Positions 1 to 12,916 of a stretch of DNA of 64,000 nucleotides are shown piece after piece. The number at the start of each line of letters is the position of its first letter. Position 1 is the stretch's first letter. The DNA comes from Megamerina dolium (lineage: Eukaryota > Arthropoda > Insecta > Diptera > Megamerinidae), in contig OY978526.1 of NCBI GenBank assembly GCA_963854835.1, positions 12,913,277 to 12,977,276 on the forward strand. Reading direction: 5' to 3'. Position numbers and translations under genes: made by a program. A model generated the notes under the pieces. It had not been told where the DNA came from. It made no database searches and was given only the letters and a program-made list of their open reading frames with translations.

Positions 1-352
1 GTATATCTAGTACGTACGATACAGTATAAGTAGCTGAGAAAGAATTAGTTGTAAATTCTATATACTCTATACATACATATGTATATAAGTACATATGTTA
101 CATAATTCCCATATGACTTTGGCAATAATTTCATTTCTTTAGCCATGCACTAATGTTACGAGTGAAATGAAAGACGTGCTTTAAGTTATATTTTATGCTA
201 AATTTATCTTCTTCTCTTTATCGTTATTATACATAAGCACATACATATATACAATACATACATATACATAATATTTACATCATATAATTCTTCTTCTTCT
301 TCTTTTTCTTTACAATATTAACATTTAGTATCAAGTTTTATATGCCTCATTA

Positions 353-392
<40 letters not shown>

Positions 393-2907
393 TATGTAGC
401 TCTGTCGTCTTTAGTGTCGTCTTTGGGAATTGCTTACAATTTATTGCTATTATTTTGGTTACTGTTGTTGTTCTTGTTGTAGTTGTTATTGGTTTTTACT
501 ATTTTAAGATATCACATCTTGTCTTATTCACCACTAACACACATACACACCCATGTATGCATAAAGTCTGCATGTTGATTGGAATGTTTTTCTTTCCCCA
601 TCACTCATTGTTCATTGATATCATTTGTGTCATGTGTAGCACACACACTAACTACACTCACAGTACATAAATAGTTACTATTAATTTTTACCTTTATTGT
701 TCTTGTAATACTACAACATCTATCTATCTATCTATCATCATCATTTAGTTGCTACAAATAAAAGAAGGAAAAAAACAAAAACAAAACAATAGCAAATTCG
801 TGAAATTTCACTTCAAACACGTACGCATACATGTTTTCATGCTTATGCGCACAGACACACACAGTTGTAGTTATCTACGATACCTTAGGACCACATGCAA
901 AGATGTTTTCGTTGAAGGTGACACAGATGATATTAACGATGAAGCATCATCATCATCATCATCATTATTATTTTCATCATTACTATAATCAACATTCAAT
1001 GAAAAAGCATTTTGATGTGCAATTTTTCTATATTGAATAGCAACAACAGCAACAACAACAAAAACAACAACAGCAGCACATTTATTGTAAATGCGAAAAA
1101 TTAAGCAAGTGTAAAAGATTGATTAGAGTTGATTTTCTGTATTTTCGCTTTCTTTTTTCTTTATGTTTTGTGTTTATTTTTATTTTAGTTGATTTTATTA
1201 TTTTTTTTTTTTTATTTCGAGATTGATGGAACGTGTTTCGAAATAAATGCGAATAATAATAACAACGAACGAAAGAAAAAATAACAATAAGAATCACACC
1301 AATGGTGCGAAATAAAGCAAAATATTGGTACATTGGTGTGAAACAAATAATGATTATTGTTCTTCTACTTACTTGTCTAAATGCTGATTGAAAATCAATC
1401 TTCTTATTTTGTCTGCTCATTTTTTTTTTTTTTTTGTTCTCTCTTTTTTTCTACGTCTATTTTATTTTCTTTCTAAAAGTTAATATGTCAAAGTGAGGAG
1501 GTAAAGCTTTTAGATAAAGAAATTATATACTAAAATGGTGATGAGTAGTAATTAGTCCAGAAGATAATAACCGATCGATATAGATGTTGGGTATAAGATA
1601 GGAAGGAAAAGTGATTAAAAATGAAAGAGCAAAAGAGAGAAAGATGCTCCATTGAACTGTGTGTTTTTTGCAACAAATTATTACTTGTTCACTTAATTGA
1701 ATATTCCAACACTTTTTGTTTGACCGAATGTAGAATGCCCTAAGTTAAATCAAATCAATTTGAGAACCAATTTTTGAATGAGATAACTAAAAAGTTTAAA
1801 ATTTATTCAACTCGTATGGAAAGTCATAGCCAGAAGCATTGTACGAAACTGTGAAATTAAGAAACTGCTTAGATAAGAATTGATCGAAATCCCCTAATAT
1901 TTGAATTACGACAAATCAAACGACGAGGAACCATCTTCGGAGTTCTTATAAGATGTCTTGCTAACCTTATTTTTCATTCAGCATATATTGAGTATACACT
2001 GTTACTATATAATAATTCTCATTTAGTTTACATTGTGAACAGATTCAGCACATTGATTGATCTTATTTTTCGTTCAGCGTACATTGATCATTCCCTCTCA
2101 CTATATAATAATTCTCATTTAGTTTTGGTATGCCAAAATTTGTATATTTTGACAAGATATGACATTATAAAATATAGCAAAACAAATACAAATCAAATAG
2201 CATATCTTATTATAAATAAAAGAAATAATAAAATGAAATAAAAATACAAAAATTTGTCCTATAGTAAGAAAAATGGTTAATTAAATGACAACAAAGCAAA
2301 AATGAAATCAACCGCAAATACATAATCGCATAATTGAAAGCATATATATCATAGTAGTAGTAGTACATGTCATTTATATCAATCAACAAAATATTGTTGA
2401 CGTTAACACTTATGGCTGATTACGTAGCAACTGACGATTAAATGAATGAAAACATGAATTTAACTGATTACACTTATGTACTCGCCCATAACAGTAAATA
2501 AACAAACTTACTACTAAATAAACAGATGTATTCGTGCGTATATAAGTATATATTGTATACTCAAATACATACAAATACATATATACACACATTCATACAC
2601 ATGAGGCTATATATGCATGCGTGTAGTGTTAATGAAAATGAAACATCAAATAGAAAATAATACAATAACTACAAATAATTACATTAGCTTTTAGAAAAGT
2701 ACTTCATGTTAATGTAAATAAAAAGAAAATATAATCAAAATACATTAATTTTGAGAAACTCTGTAAAAATCTGTTCTAGCAACAATATCATAATTCATTA
2801 TCCCTGGAAGTGCATGGCTCGTCAATGATTGTTGTATATTATTTTATAAAAAAAAAAACTGAACGAAAAGAAATTTAAATTAAATTATAAAAAAAAAAAT
2901 TAAATAA
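1..2907 (+). other. Intron sequence upstream of the first visible exon
   Basis: AT-rich intron-like DNA with a (GAT)n tract at 353-392, short TATC and CAT repeats and several homopolymers. Short open frames here are repeat translations. No exon with an Ig signature (missing B-strand Cys, signal peptide) was found. Confidence 0.6.
353..392. repeat. (GAT)n trinucleotide microsatellite
   Basis: About 13 uninterrupted ATG/GAT units, the first of several GAT/TCA arrays in these introns (9107-9152, 19154-19205, 45380-45450, 47394-47460). Confidence 0.95.
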
Positions 2908-3594
2908 CACTGTGACACAATTTCAGGGTTATTGTCTAGGAGCGGTTTGATTCCATCTCAGGATGAAAGACCTTGATCCATATAGTAAAACCTCTAAATT
3001 TCTTTGCTTCCTAAAGCAAATTTTTTATGTCCATATTATTTGCAATTTATTGCCTGCTATTTTTTTTTTTTTTTTTAAAGTCGACAAAAGTGTTAAATTT
3101 CATATTGGAGCGAAATGCAAAGTTTGATTGCATTTAGTAAAATTTTACAAGAAATAATTTTGCAGAATATATTTGACCCCTTTTATGAGAGTCTGAATAA
3201 AATTGCATTTTGAAGGTCGCTAGGAGGTTAGGTTAATTTAGGATACCATTCGTATGGGTCATCTAGGATCTTTTCGAAAAATCCCCAATACATATAAAAA
3301 AGACCTAAAATGACCCATAAGGGTGGTCACTAGAAGTCTAAAATGTTTCGAGAAAATAATCCATGAGAAATGCTAATATATGTCTCCGAAGACAAGAACT
3401 ATCTTAAATGTAATGTTATATATGATATTTCAAATTCTATGATTCTACTTTTGACAGAAAAAGCAAAATTTTAAAGCACTGTGACATAGTGGAGCAGAAA
3501 GGGATTACAATTTTTGTTACTGAAGTCTAATGCTATCGTTTGAGAGTGGTTTGATTCACACCCGACACAATGACCCTCAAATTTATGCATAGTG
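2908..3594. mobile_element. DNA-transposon relic A with CACTGTGACA-type ends and foldback core
   Basis: The left end begins CACTGTGACACAATTT and the right end is an inverted match ending CATAGTG. A second CACTGTGACA occurs at about 3478, so the copy may be composite. The interior at 3136-3235 matches the foldback core at 32880-33044 and 59152-59315, and the sub-terminal part matches the right end near 33244. No transposase is readable. Superfamily is not assigned; TTAACCC motifs in the related copies hint at piggyBac-like elements but do not prove it. Confidence 0.5.
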
Positions 3595-4322
3595 TAATTC
3601 ACGTCTTACTTCCATGCGAAATTCACTAGGCATGAACTCATTTATGATAACTTTCTGAACACTTCCTACTGGTTGCATATAGTGCCTACATTCGTAGGTA
3701 CATTGATATTGATGTACATATATTTATATTTATATGCTGAAGCACAAACATGATGTATTATGTCACTAACGACACCACACAGTTTCTCTACCTCTGCCGC
3801 TATTAGTTTGTATTAAATGACAATAATAAATACCTTTATCAGTTAACAAATAAATGAACAGAATGGCAAAAAAAATAACAATAACAACAAATATGCCAAA
3901 AATAATTCGACACATGCACACAGTGTTTATTAACAATACATTGGATGGAGAAGTGAATAGGGCAACATGTGTGTGTACCACACATGTTGCCCTTCTCTTT
4001 CGCCCGATCGCTCTGTGATTACTGCCTGTCTTCAGCATTCTTGCTTATCTGCACTGGTTACACGGTTGTGAGCACATATTCATATTTTTCTATAAATGAA
4101 TGTGTGTGTGTGTTTTAATATTTTTTTATTTTTTTTTTTTTGCTTACAAAAACTCACACCTGTTATTTTTTGACAATTTGTCAGCTCCATTGTTGGTCTG
4201 TCCAATGTTTCGTTATCACTGGATGAGTTACGGATTCACACGCAAACGCACACGTATGCATACAGATGTGTAGGCATGAATTGTTTTCGTTATGAAAATA
4301 TATGGATATGAGTAAAATATAC

Positions 4323-4363
<41 letters not shown>

Positions 4364-5456
4364 ATATAAAAATAAATATTCACAATACACCTACCTCATA
4401 CATATTAATATCTGTGTGTGTTTTTGTGATGCTTCTGTTTTTACTTTAATTATTTTACTTTTGCCATTTTTATATGCAATGTTATTTTATTTTATTTCTG
4501 CTCTGCTATTTTACATGCAAAGAAAGAGAAAGAATTCGTATGAGTGTCATGTTCAAAATGTTCTTGATATTAATGACAATGATCATAGTGGTGATGATAG
4601 TTGTGATGACTATGACCATAGTGTAGCTGCTACTGGCTACTATCATCACCTGACACAATATTTTGTTGTTTCTGTATACGAAAATACTGTGTTATATTAT
4701 TATAATTTTATATTATTAATGTATCCATTATATGATTGTTGTCCTATTGTTGGCATCATGCAAATGTTGTACAACATTCACTCTATACCTCACGCAACAT
4801 ACCTTTTTCTATCTGATGGAAAATCTACTATCATAATTTACTTATTTGTTACTGCTGTCACTGAATGATACCACTATCCACTGGATGATAACAATTTGTA
4901 TATTTATTTTTGTTAAATATATGAGAAAATTTCTTTATTTACTTTCTCTATGTTTCACACACGTCTGTTTATTTGTTGCTCAACATTTTGTGTATATTCA
5001 CATGTATACACAGGCACACATGGAATGTTATAAAAACGTGTGTAGTTTATAAATATGTTGTCGCTGGTAACCAAATTGGAAATTTAATTGTAAAGGCACT
5101 CTTCACTGTTTTTATTTAACCTCTAACCTCTAACTATGGTTCCATAATTTTCCCTGAACTTTGTTAAAGATATTTTTCAAATACTTATTCATAGCAATAG
5201 GAATTACATCGTTCGTTCATCGTTAGTTCATCTTCTAAACTATATTGTATAATATAAATGCGTGCTTGATAGTCATTATTATCGTGTGAATCATCTTTCA
5301 AATTGTATTAATTAAAATATTATCATTAAGAGTAATTATATCAAGCCACATAAACTAAAATACACATACACAAAACTTAATAAATATCTTATTAACATCA
5401 ATGTCTTTTCACTTTCATTATATCATCTCATTCTCTCTCTCTCTTTCTCTGTTCAG
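3595..5456 (+). other. Intron sequence immediately 5' of the Ig exon
   Basis: AT-rich DNA containing the perfect hairpin at 3959-3993, a (TA)n tract at about 4326-4360 and a T-rich/CT-rich tract at 5430-5455 that serves the downstream acceptor. The 150-codon frame at 4416-4868 has no recognisable domain and I do not call it. Confidence 0.6.
3959..3993. repeat. Perfect 15-bp inverted repeat with 5-nt loop
   Basis: The left arm AGGGCAACATGTGTG (3959-3973) is the exact reverse complement of 3979-3993, around the loop TGTAC. It is far more GC-rich than its surroundings. Function unknown. Confidence 0.9.
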
Positions 5457-5686
5457 GTCATTTGGTTTAAGGACACCATGCAATTGGATACAACCGAACG
5501 TCATATAATGGAGAATCGTGGTTCACGTCATACGTTGATAATACGTAAGGTGCATCCACAAGATTTTGGTAATTACTCATGTGTGGCAGAGAATCAACTT
5601 GGCAAGTCACGAAAAACGTTGCAGTTAAGCGGAAAACCAAATGTGGCCGTATTTAATTCACCGCCAATCAGTCAGTATAAGGACAA
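5457..5686 (+). CDS. Internal exon of Ig/FN3 cell-adhesion gene: C-terminal half of an Ig domain
   Basis: The exon follows a CT-rich tract ending in CAG (acceptor at 5455-5456) and ends before GTAAGT at 5687, leaving two bases of a split codon. It encodes about 77 residues starting VIWFKD. The Trp at 5463-5465 is the C-strand core Trp of an Ig fold, and DFGNYSCVAENQLG holds the F-strand Tyr-x-Cys (Cys at 5580-5582) followed by the G strand. The B-strand Cys must lie on an exon upstream of the window. Wording and layout (Ig then FN3 then hydrophobic tail) match insect lachesin/klingon/LSAMP-like surface proteins, which mediate cell adhesion between neurons, photoreceptors or glia. The exact orthologue is not resolved; klingon and its Drosophila paralogues are the candidates. 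The split codon is completed by 15003 to give Lys, so the reading joins smoothly into the FN3 domain. I start the exon at the acceptor, not at the internal ATG at 5478, because VIWFKD belongs to the domain. Confidence 0.9.
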
Positions 5687-5943
5687 GTAAGTGGGTCAAT
5701 TATATATATATATATATATGTGTTGTACATATGACAATAACCACAACAGCATTAAATGAGATATGTATATAGTAAGTAGTAGAAGTAGAATATATCGTAC
5801 GTGTATGACAATACATAGCAAATGGTCAACAGGAACATGTGTATCAATTACAATCTAATGATACACGTAACTTTGCGTGTCCTTGTGACTGACCGAACGA
5901 CTGACCGTATTATGGCATCTGTGTAAATGTTTTATATATCTGG

Positions 5944-6033
<90 letters not shown>

Positions 6034-6949
6034 TATATGTATAAACACACTTGAAGCAAAATTCTCATTTGTAATTAGTCAAGTTCACCAAAGTAATTTA
6101 GTGTGCTCTACTTTGGTCTATATCGGTACTCTATATACTCGTACATGTATATTTTACTTTTCTCTCTTACATGTGTACCTTCATTCTAAGTATTTTATAT
6201 ACATTGTATTAATTAAGAATGAGTTTTACTAATTGTTGTTGTTGTTGTTGTTGTTGTTATTATTATTGCAATCAGTTCAAGTGGAAAACGAGGTTTAATG
6301 ATGTTTGATGATGCCAGTGATGCTGGTGGTAGTGATGTTAGTGGTAGTGTTCAACATAATTGCCAACTTCAAGGATTTAATTTAATTGTACATATTTAGT
6401 ATCAATAAAACTAAAACATCAAATAATGAAAGCAAATGCAAATGGAAGAGGTCGTTCGAATGCTCTAACTGAAAATAAAAAAAAAGTATTTAAAAGACAA
6501 AGAAGAGTTGTTGAGTTGTTGAGCAGTGCATGATGCTTGCATATATGTATTAAGTAGCACATGAATTAGTTAGCATATTTCTATTTGTATGCCATGTAGA
6601 TTTTCTACAAATTCGTATTTAAATTTCATTTATTTTTTAAAAGAAATAATCATACAAATTATATTGTATACAACATATAAGAACTGAAACGAAAGTGCAT
6701 TGAAACTCATTAAAAACGTACATAATGCCCTCTTAAATAAAATAGTTTTAACAAAAAATATCTTTAGATAAAAATCAACATTAGAAATGTAGTGTTAATT
6801 TGAATTTGAATCTACGATTTAATTGCTTTCTCCTGAATAAAAAAATTAGCATAGAGTTCACTCAAGGCCAATGCCAATTATATTGGATGTACAAGAATAT
6901 TTTAAAGGATTTATCTCTGATTTTGAGACTATATTTTAAAAAATTGCTA
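5687..6949 (+). other. Intron between Ig and FN3 exons, first part
   Basis: Starts with a consensus GTAAGT donor. Contains short and long (TA)n arrays, a (GTT)n tract at about 6233-6259 and otherwise featureless AT-rich DNA. Confidence 0.7.
5946..6027. repeat. Long (TA)n array
   Basis: About 40 TA units, nearly uninterrupted. Such arrays are polymorphic and extrude cruciforms easily; the length in an assembly may be unreliable. Confidence 0.95.
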
Positions 6950-8010
6950 CAATAAAAATATTTTATTCAAAGTATTTTGCTTCGGGAGCTATAACTTTTT
7001 CCATCTTTGACGGAGCGCATAAATTCCGTCCCAATAGAATCGCTCATCTTTTGAGCCCAAATACTTGTCGACCCAATTTTTGATACCCACGCATAATCCG
7101 GACAAGACATTCTGCATTGTCTGCATTGATCGAAACAAGTGATACTCAGAAGGGGCAATGTCTGAGCTATACGACAGGCAGGGTAAGACTTCCCATCAGT
7201 TATTTTCTAAGAATATTTTAATAGGTTGCGCAACATGTGGACGAACATTGTGATGGATGAAAAATCAGTGACTCGTGTTTGGTCGCCCATTCCGGCTGTT
7301 ATTGGTTTAATGCTGGTTTCAATTCGATGAGTTATTCTCGATAGCATTTCTCAATAATAGTTTCATTCCATTTTTAGCAGCTCATAATACACCATACCCT
7401 TCTGATTCCATCAAATACACAGCCCAGCACTTTCGAATTATGAATATTTGGTTTTGAAGTCGATTTAGATGGATGGTAAGGTCTCACATATGACATTTTG
7501 CGCTTAGAATCATGGTAATCGATCGATTTTTGTCGTCAGTAACGATAAAATGCGAAAAAAAACTGCTCTTTATATTATTGAAGCAGCATTTCAGGCATGC
7601 AAAATAGCCTTTCGATGTTTCTTGGTTTCAGTTCATATGGAACCCAATTTCCGATTTTCTTGATCATACCCATGCTCTTTAGATGCAATAAATGGCTTAT
7701 TCAATCACTTCTAAAGATTCAGCATGCTTCTTTTGGATTTGACATGGGTCTTCCTCCAATAAAGCCTCCAATTCAGCGTCTTCAAACATGGCTGGCCTTC
7801 CCCCACAGTCTTTATTGCTTGTATGAAAATCACCACTTCCGATAACTGTCTAAACCAAAATCTACAAGTTAAAATTTGTGGAGCATGTTCTCCATAAGCA
7901 TCACACAGTATGTGATGACTTTCCGCTGCTCTTTTCTTTAAATGAAAACAAAAAAGCAAAGCTTCTCGCAAATGTGGTTCCGTAGGCGCAAAAGTTGACA
8001 TAGTCGTAGC
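6950..8010 (-). mobile_element. Mariner-family transposon relic, lineage 1, near full-length coding span
   Basis: The minus-strand coding remnant runs from ATG at 8001-7999 to TAA at 6965-6963, 1,039 nt or about 346 codons, the usual length of mariner transposases. The N-terminus (8001 to about 7850) reads as a mariner DNA-binding region with LREALLFCFHLKKRAAESH and YGEHAP followed by TCRFWFRQ. The C-terminus ends EKVIAPEAKYFE. Between these the reading jumps among frames (7711-8001 and 6967-7158 are the longest open pieces), so the gene is broken by several indels and stops. Terminal inverted repeats could not be defined. It resembles the copy at 27814-28860. Confidence 0.85.
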
Positions 8011-9106
8011 TAAAAAACAATATATTTTTTACACTTCGAAAGAATAACACATACTGATTTCAAAATTGTTGCTACTCTCATTTAAAATATACCTGTAGCA
8101 TTTTTTTTTTTTTTTTGTTGTAAGTTTCGCTCGAGTTTAGATTCTGCAAATCAGAAACGTCGATTCTTTAAAAAATTTGTAATAATACAATTGTTGGTTT
8201 TCTATCATAAGAATTTTGTTCTTGCAATGTTGAAGAATTTTTGCCATAATTTACAGATTTTTAAAGTAATTGCACCCATGATGTTAACTGTAAAACGCAT
8301 TGTAAAAAGTTCTATAGTATTGAGCCATTTTTCTCTCCACAAAAAATAATCTATATTGAATAGAATTGTCTAGACGCATGTATGTGAATTGCCGATAAAA
8401 TATAATGGCATTAGTTGGAGAAATCTCCTATTTGAATGACGTATTCAATTTATACTTGTGTTACACTATAAACTCGTATAGGGTTTACTGTCATTGTTGC
8501 TGTAGTTATTGATGTATTATAATAACAAAATGCATCAATTGCGATGAATGACTCATTGAATTCGTATGCAGTTATACATATAACTTTGAATAATAATGAA
8601 TATAAAATATTCTACATATATGTGAGACCAAGAAACTTACAACATGCTTAAATATCATGATTATTTCAATATATATATTATGCAATATATATTATGCTTA
8701 GAAACCCCATAAATATGACTATATGTGATAAAGACAAACTACATAAATAATAAGAATAATATAAAGCAAATAATAACAACAAATCAAATACTTATGTATA
8801 ATACAAATGGCCAATATCTATGTACTTCATTAAAGTGGCACTGTCGTCGTCATCGATTTCATTTCATACATATAATGCAATCAACAAAGTTATTGCTCAT
8901 AGTTGCATGCACTATTGATGTCGCTAGTTTATATTATGCGTCAATACACTTGAATTCATTGAACTCCATCTTAATATAAGTAAAATGTATAGTTACGTGT
9001 AGTATGTGTAGCATACTTATTAGAGTTAAGGAATGGTTTAGTGTATGGTATCGCATCATCGATAGCAGCAAGAACAATGCCAATGGCACAACAGAGAGCA
9101 ATACAA

Positions 9107-9114
9107 CGCATTCG

Positions 9115-9152
<38 letters not shown>
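9107..9152. repeat. (TCA)n microsatellite
   Basis: About 14 TCA units. It generates poly-Ser, poly-His and poly-Asp open frames on both strands, which should not be mistaken for genes. Confidence 0.95.
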
Positions 9153-11071
9153 TAACCCAGCCACTAAGCATTTACTTTACCCAGCACAAACATTTAACTG
9201 CTTTTCGCTTCGAACTAACAGCGCATCAACCAGTATTCTACATATAAGACTATGTGATAGTGGCGCCACTATGTCAGATATGTCAGGCTCATCATCTTAT
9301 TCTCTATTAGTTTGACTCCTAGCTTTCACTCTAAATATTCGACATTGTCTAAGTTTATCAATGAATGCATTACGAAAAAAATCACTTGAATATACTTATC
9401 GTTTTAGCTTTCAATGTTGACACATACACATAAGCGATGACAATTGCTAATAATAATAATAATATTCATAATAATAATCCGAAGATATTTATTTTATGGC
9501 TGTCAGCAACTATCAACAATATATAAAAACGTTCGTATTTATTACTGTTCAAAACTTATTTCCAATTTTATTTAATATCGTATGCGACCATATTCACATA
9601 TGGGTCTGTACATATTGTATGAGAATTATATATTAGAGTGGTTACATGATTTTAGATCGAATGAAATAATGTCGGAAAATGTTGGCAATTATGGCGAAAT
9701 GTAATTGTATCAATATCAATGCAAAAAATTATTGAAATATATATAGCTAATGTTCGGCGCAGTACTCTTAGGTGTCTGCAATCTGGAAATATCTGTTTTA
9801 GCGCACATTTTGAGCAATATTTTTTTATCAAAACCACTTAAATGAGCCCTAAAATTATGAAAACATTATTTTCCTAACATTTATCTAAATTTTAATATTC
9901 AAAAATATGATTTAACTGATAAATTTATTTATATCAATTCTTCTATCTGCCCGGAAGAGTCTCTAAATTCATTTTACACATAACAGACATTTTTTTTTTC
10001 AAACTCACCTCTTGAATTCTCATTTTACTCATCCTAATGTATACATACGAGTATATAAATTCACATCAATTTCATAGTGATGCGTATATGCGTAAATAAA
10101 ATCAGAAAATTTTACAAAATTTATTCGATAAAAAAAATTCTTATATAAAAAAAATCATTAAAGTATGATTACATTTTGCATATAATTTACATTTAATTAT
10201 TTATGTACATTATATTATATGTATATGATGCCATTAAATTACCTATATAGATATAATCATATACATATGATACGAATATGTCATACTTAAATGAAGTTTA
10301 TACACAACGTGAAAATGCAGAAAATTTCAAAATTATCTGTGCTTTGTGCCATAGTAAATGAAAAACAAATTTTCAAATAGAAAATGCCATAATACTGTGG
10401 CATGTGCAACAGCTTGTGTAAAAAATTGTTATACACATGTTTTGTATACGCTTGATCATGCTTAAGGGGGAGTAGAAAATATTGTATAAGCAAAATAAAA
10501 CCTTGCAAGTTATTAAATAAGTAAAAGGATACCTACTATCCGTAACAAGAATAACAACAACAACAACAACAATAGCAACAATCACTCTATATAGAATAAA
10601 ATTGATGCCAGTCTTATACCCTAAGGGTATAAATAACACAGAGCACACACACACTACGTAACGTAAACGTAACATAAACATTTTCATGCAAAATGATACT
10701 GTGATTATGAAATGTTTTTTATAATAATAAAACTACCATTACCAACACACTAACAACACCAACAACAACAATAACAAGTAATAATATTTTATAATGTCTT
10801 GTCTAGTTACATAATAATTATATTGTATATTATATGATACATAGCAACTAGACAAGTCCAAGTAGTGATAATTACCACTTTCTTTTGATTTTCTAATACA
10901 AAAAAAAAATTTCATTTTGTGTTTGTTTTGGTTTTATTACTATGACTACAATGACATCATCATCATCATCATTATCATCATCATCATCGTTATAATCATA
11001 AGAATACACAACAATATTATCTACTTAAGGCAACTCTGCATAAGAAAAAATATTAGAAGACGAATATATTG

Positions 11072-11102
<31 letters not shown>

Positions 11103-12875
11103 GCATAAGTATACTTGTATTAAGTTACTGTTGACTGTCATTCATCAAGCACTCACACTCCATATGTCGTCTTCCATCATAAAAGATATAATTATGTGTT
11201 GACGAAGTCACATGCTTAACATGGTGGTCGGTAGAAGCACGTGTTCGCACAACACATTTTATGGTGATACATTGAAAAGTTTCTCATATGAAAATGAGAT
11301 AAATCGAATTCAAATGAAATAGCAGTTCCTTGATAAACATAGAATTTTTTGAATATCATTATAATTATAATCGGTAAAATTAAGTGACCGAATCGATAGT
11401 TTTCACGGATATTTCTCCATGTTTTATGGTTATAGCTCAAAGTTCTTTATAAATGAAATCGTTATTTAGTTGTGTTATTCTATCATAGGTTAGAAAGTCC
11501 CTAAAAAGGCCCAGATTGTTCCCTATTTTTGTTTAATCTTCCAATTGTTGTAAAAAGTTCAACGAAAGTCTCAATATAAAGCACTCTGAAAGAAAGCAAG
11601 CAACTCTAGCTATTACAAATTATTCGAGACTGATTTTTATATATATAATTGTACGATTCTAAATTAAATTAATATCTTAGAATTTAGGACCAATCAGATG
11701 TTCAATCACATATTGCCTTTGGTAGAAAATATATGAGATCGGAACCAAATATCCATAAAAAAAATCAATTCGAGATATAAGATCTGCTGCTTTCAAATTC
11801 TAAAACGAAATAGACTTCTGATGGCATTTGAAGGCAATTATCAGGCTTAACGTATAATGTGAAAATATGTTTTATAAGCAATCTTTTCGATTTCTAAACA
11901 CATGCTCAATGGATACTCTATTGGTCTCTGTAATGAAAATCGTGTTGCAATACTCACAAATTCACCTAGAAGTCAACCCCAGTTCTCAAAAATAGTACAC
12001 GAATATTAGTTAATTTATTAATAATTTGCAGGACTAAATTAGGTGCTCTTATGCGCAAAGAACAAAGTCAAATGCGCAAAGCCTAGTCAGGCAGCCAGGA
12101 AAATCTGCGTAATTATTAAATACCAATTTACTTCCTAGTATACTAAATATTAATTCTAAGGATTCGGAAACCCTAGTATATCTTTATCACAGATTCAACT
12201 TTCACTTAATGTGCTAAGGAAAAGGGGGAGAAAAATATAGAATATTGCCTATGTTATTGTTCAGTCTTGGGCTTTAGTTATAAATACAATGCTTTCTAAT
12301 AAGCGTTTCTACAAATTCTAATATTTCGAGAACACATTCCAATTAAACCCTTAACTGCAATTACAATAAATCTCAGCTGAACTACGTGAGCCTTCCAAAC
12401 AAACACTTTAACGTGCTTTTCTCAATAACAATAATTTAGAAAACCAATTAAAGTTAATGCAATAACATTATCATACATTCTAGAATTATGCTCTTCACAA
12501 ATAGAAAATAAAAAAATTACGAATAAAAATAACATAACTGCTAATTCTAATTCCGGGAAATTTTTAATTCGCTTCCCATCCCACATTTATATGTATATTC
12601 ACATAGAATGCATTTTTAATGTGAATGCTACGAATGTCAATGTAAGAAAAAATTCTTAAAGTAAAAGCATACGACTACGCGTGGACAAATATAATCATAT
12701 ATACAATGATGATTGACATATATGATGATTGCATTAGCAGCTGCAAGCGTTAAAGGATAATAGAATAATGTTGTCGTTGACGTTGGCGTTGTTAGCATTA
12801 TAAGTTGAATGTACGTATTATACTATTGTTATATATATATATATATATATATATAAGTGCGTGTTATTGTGTTAC

Positions 12876-12916
12876 AACAACAACAACAACAACAACAACA
12901 ACACAACAACAACAAC
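12876..12916. repeat. (CAA)n microsatellite
   Basis: ACAACA units with one interruption, directly after a (TA)n tract; a CTG run follows at about 12970. Confidence 0.9.

Noticed and set aside
4416..4868. 150-codon + strand frame with hydrophobic start
   Set aside because: Composition matches AT-rich intron, no domain, no supporting splice or promoter signals.
5927..6232. Frames with Tyr-Ile repeats
   Set aside because: Direct translation of the (TA)n array; the same holds at 4181-4390, 47037-47355 and 48106-48336.
9633..9842. Possible MITE bounded by AGAGTGGTT and AACCACTT
   Set aside because: Inverted similarity is only about 10 bp and could be chance; similar AGAGTGGTT occurs at 18190 but without a partner end.
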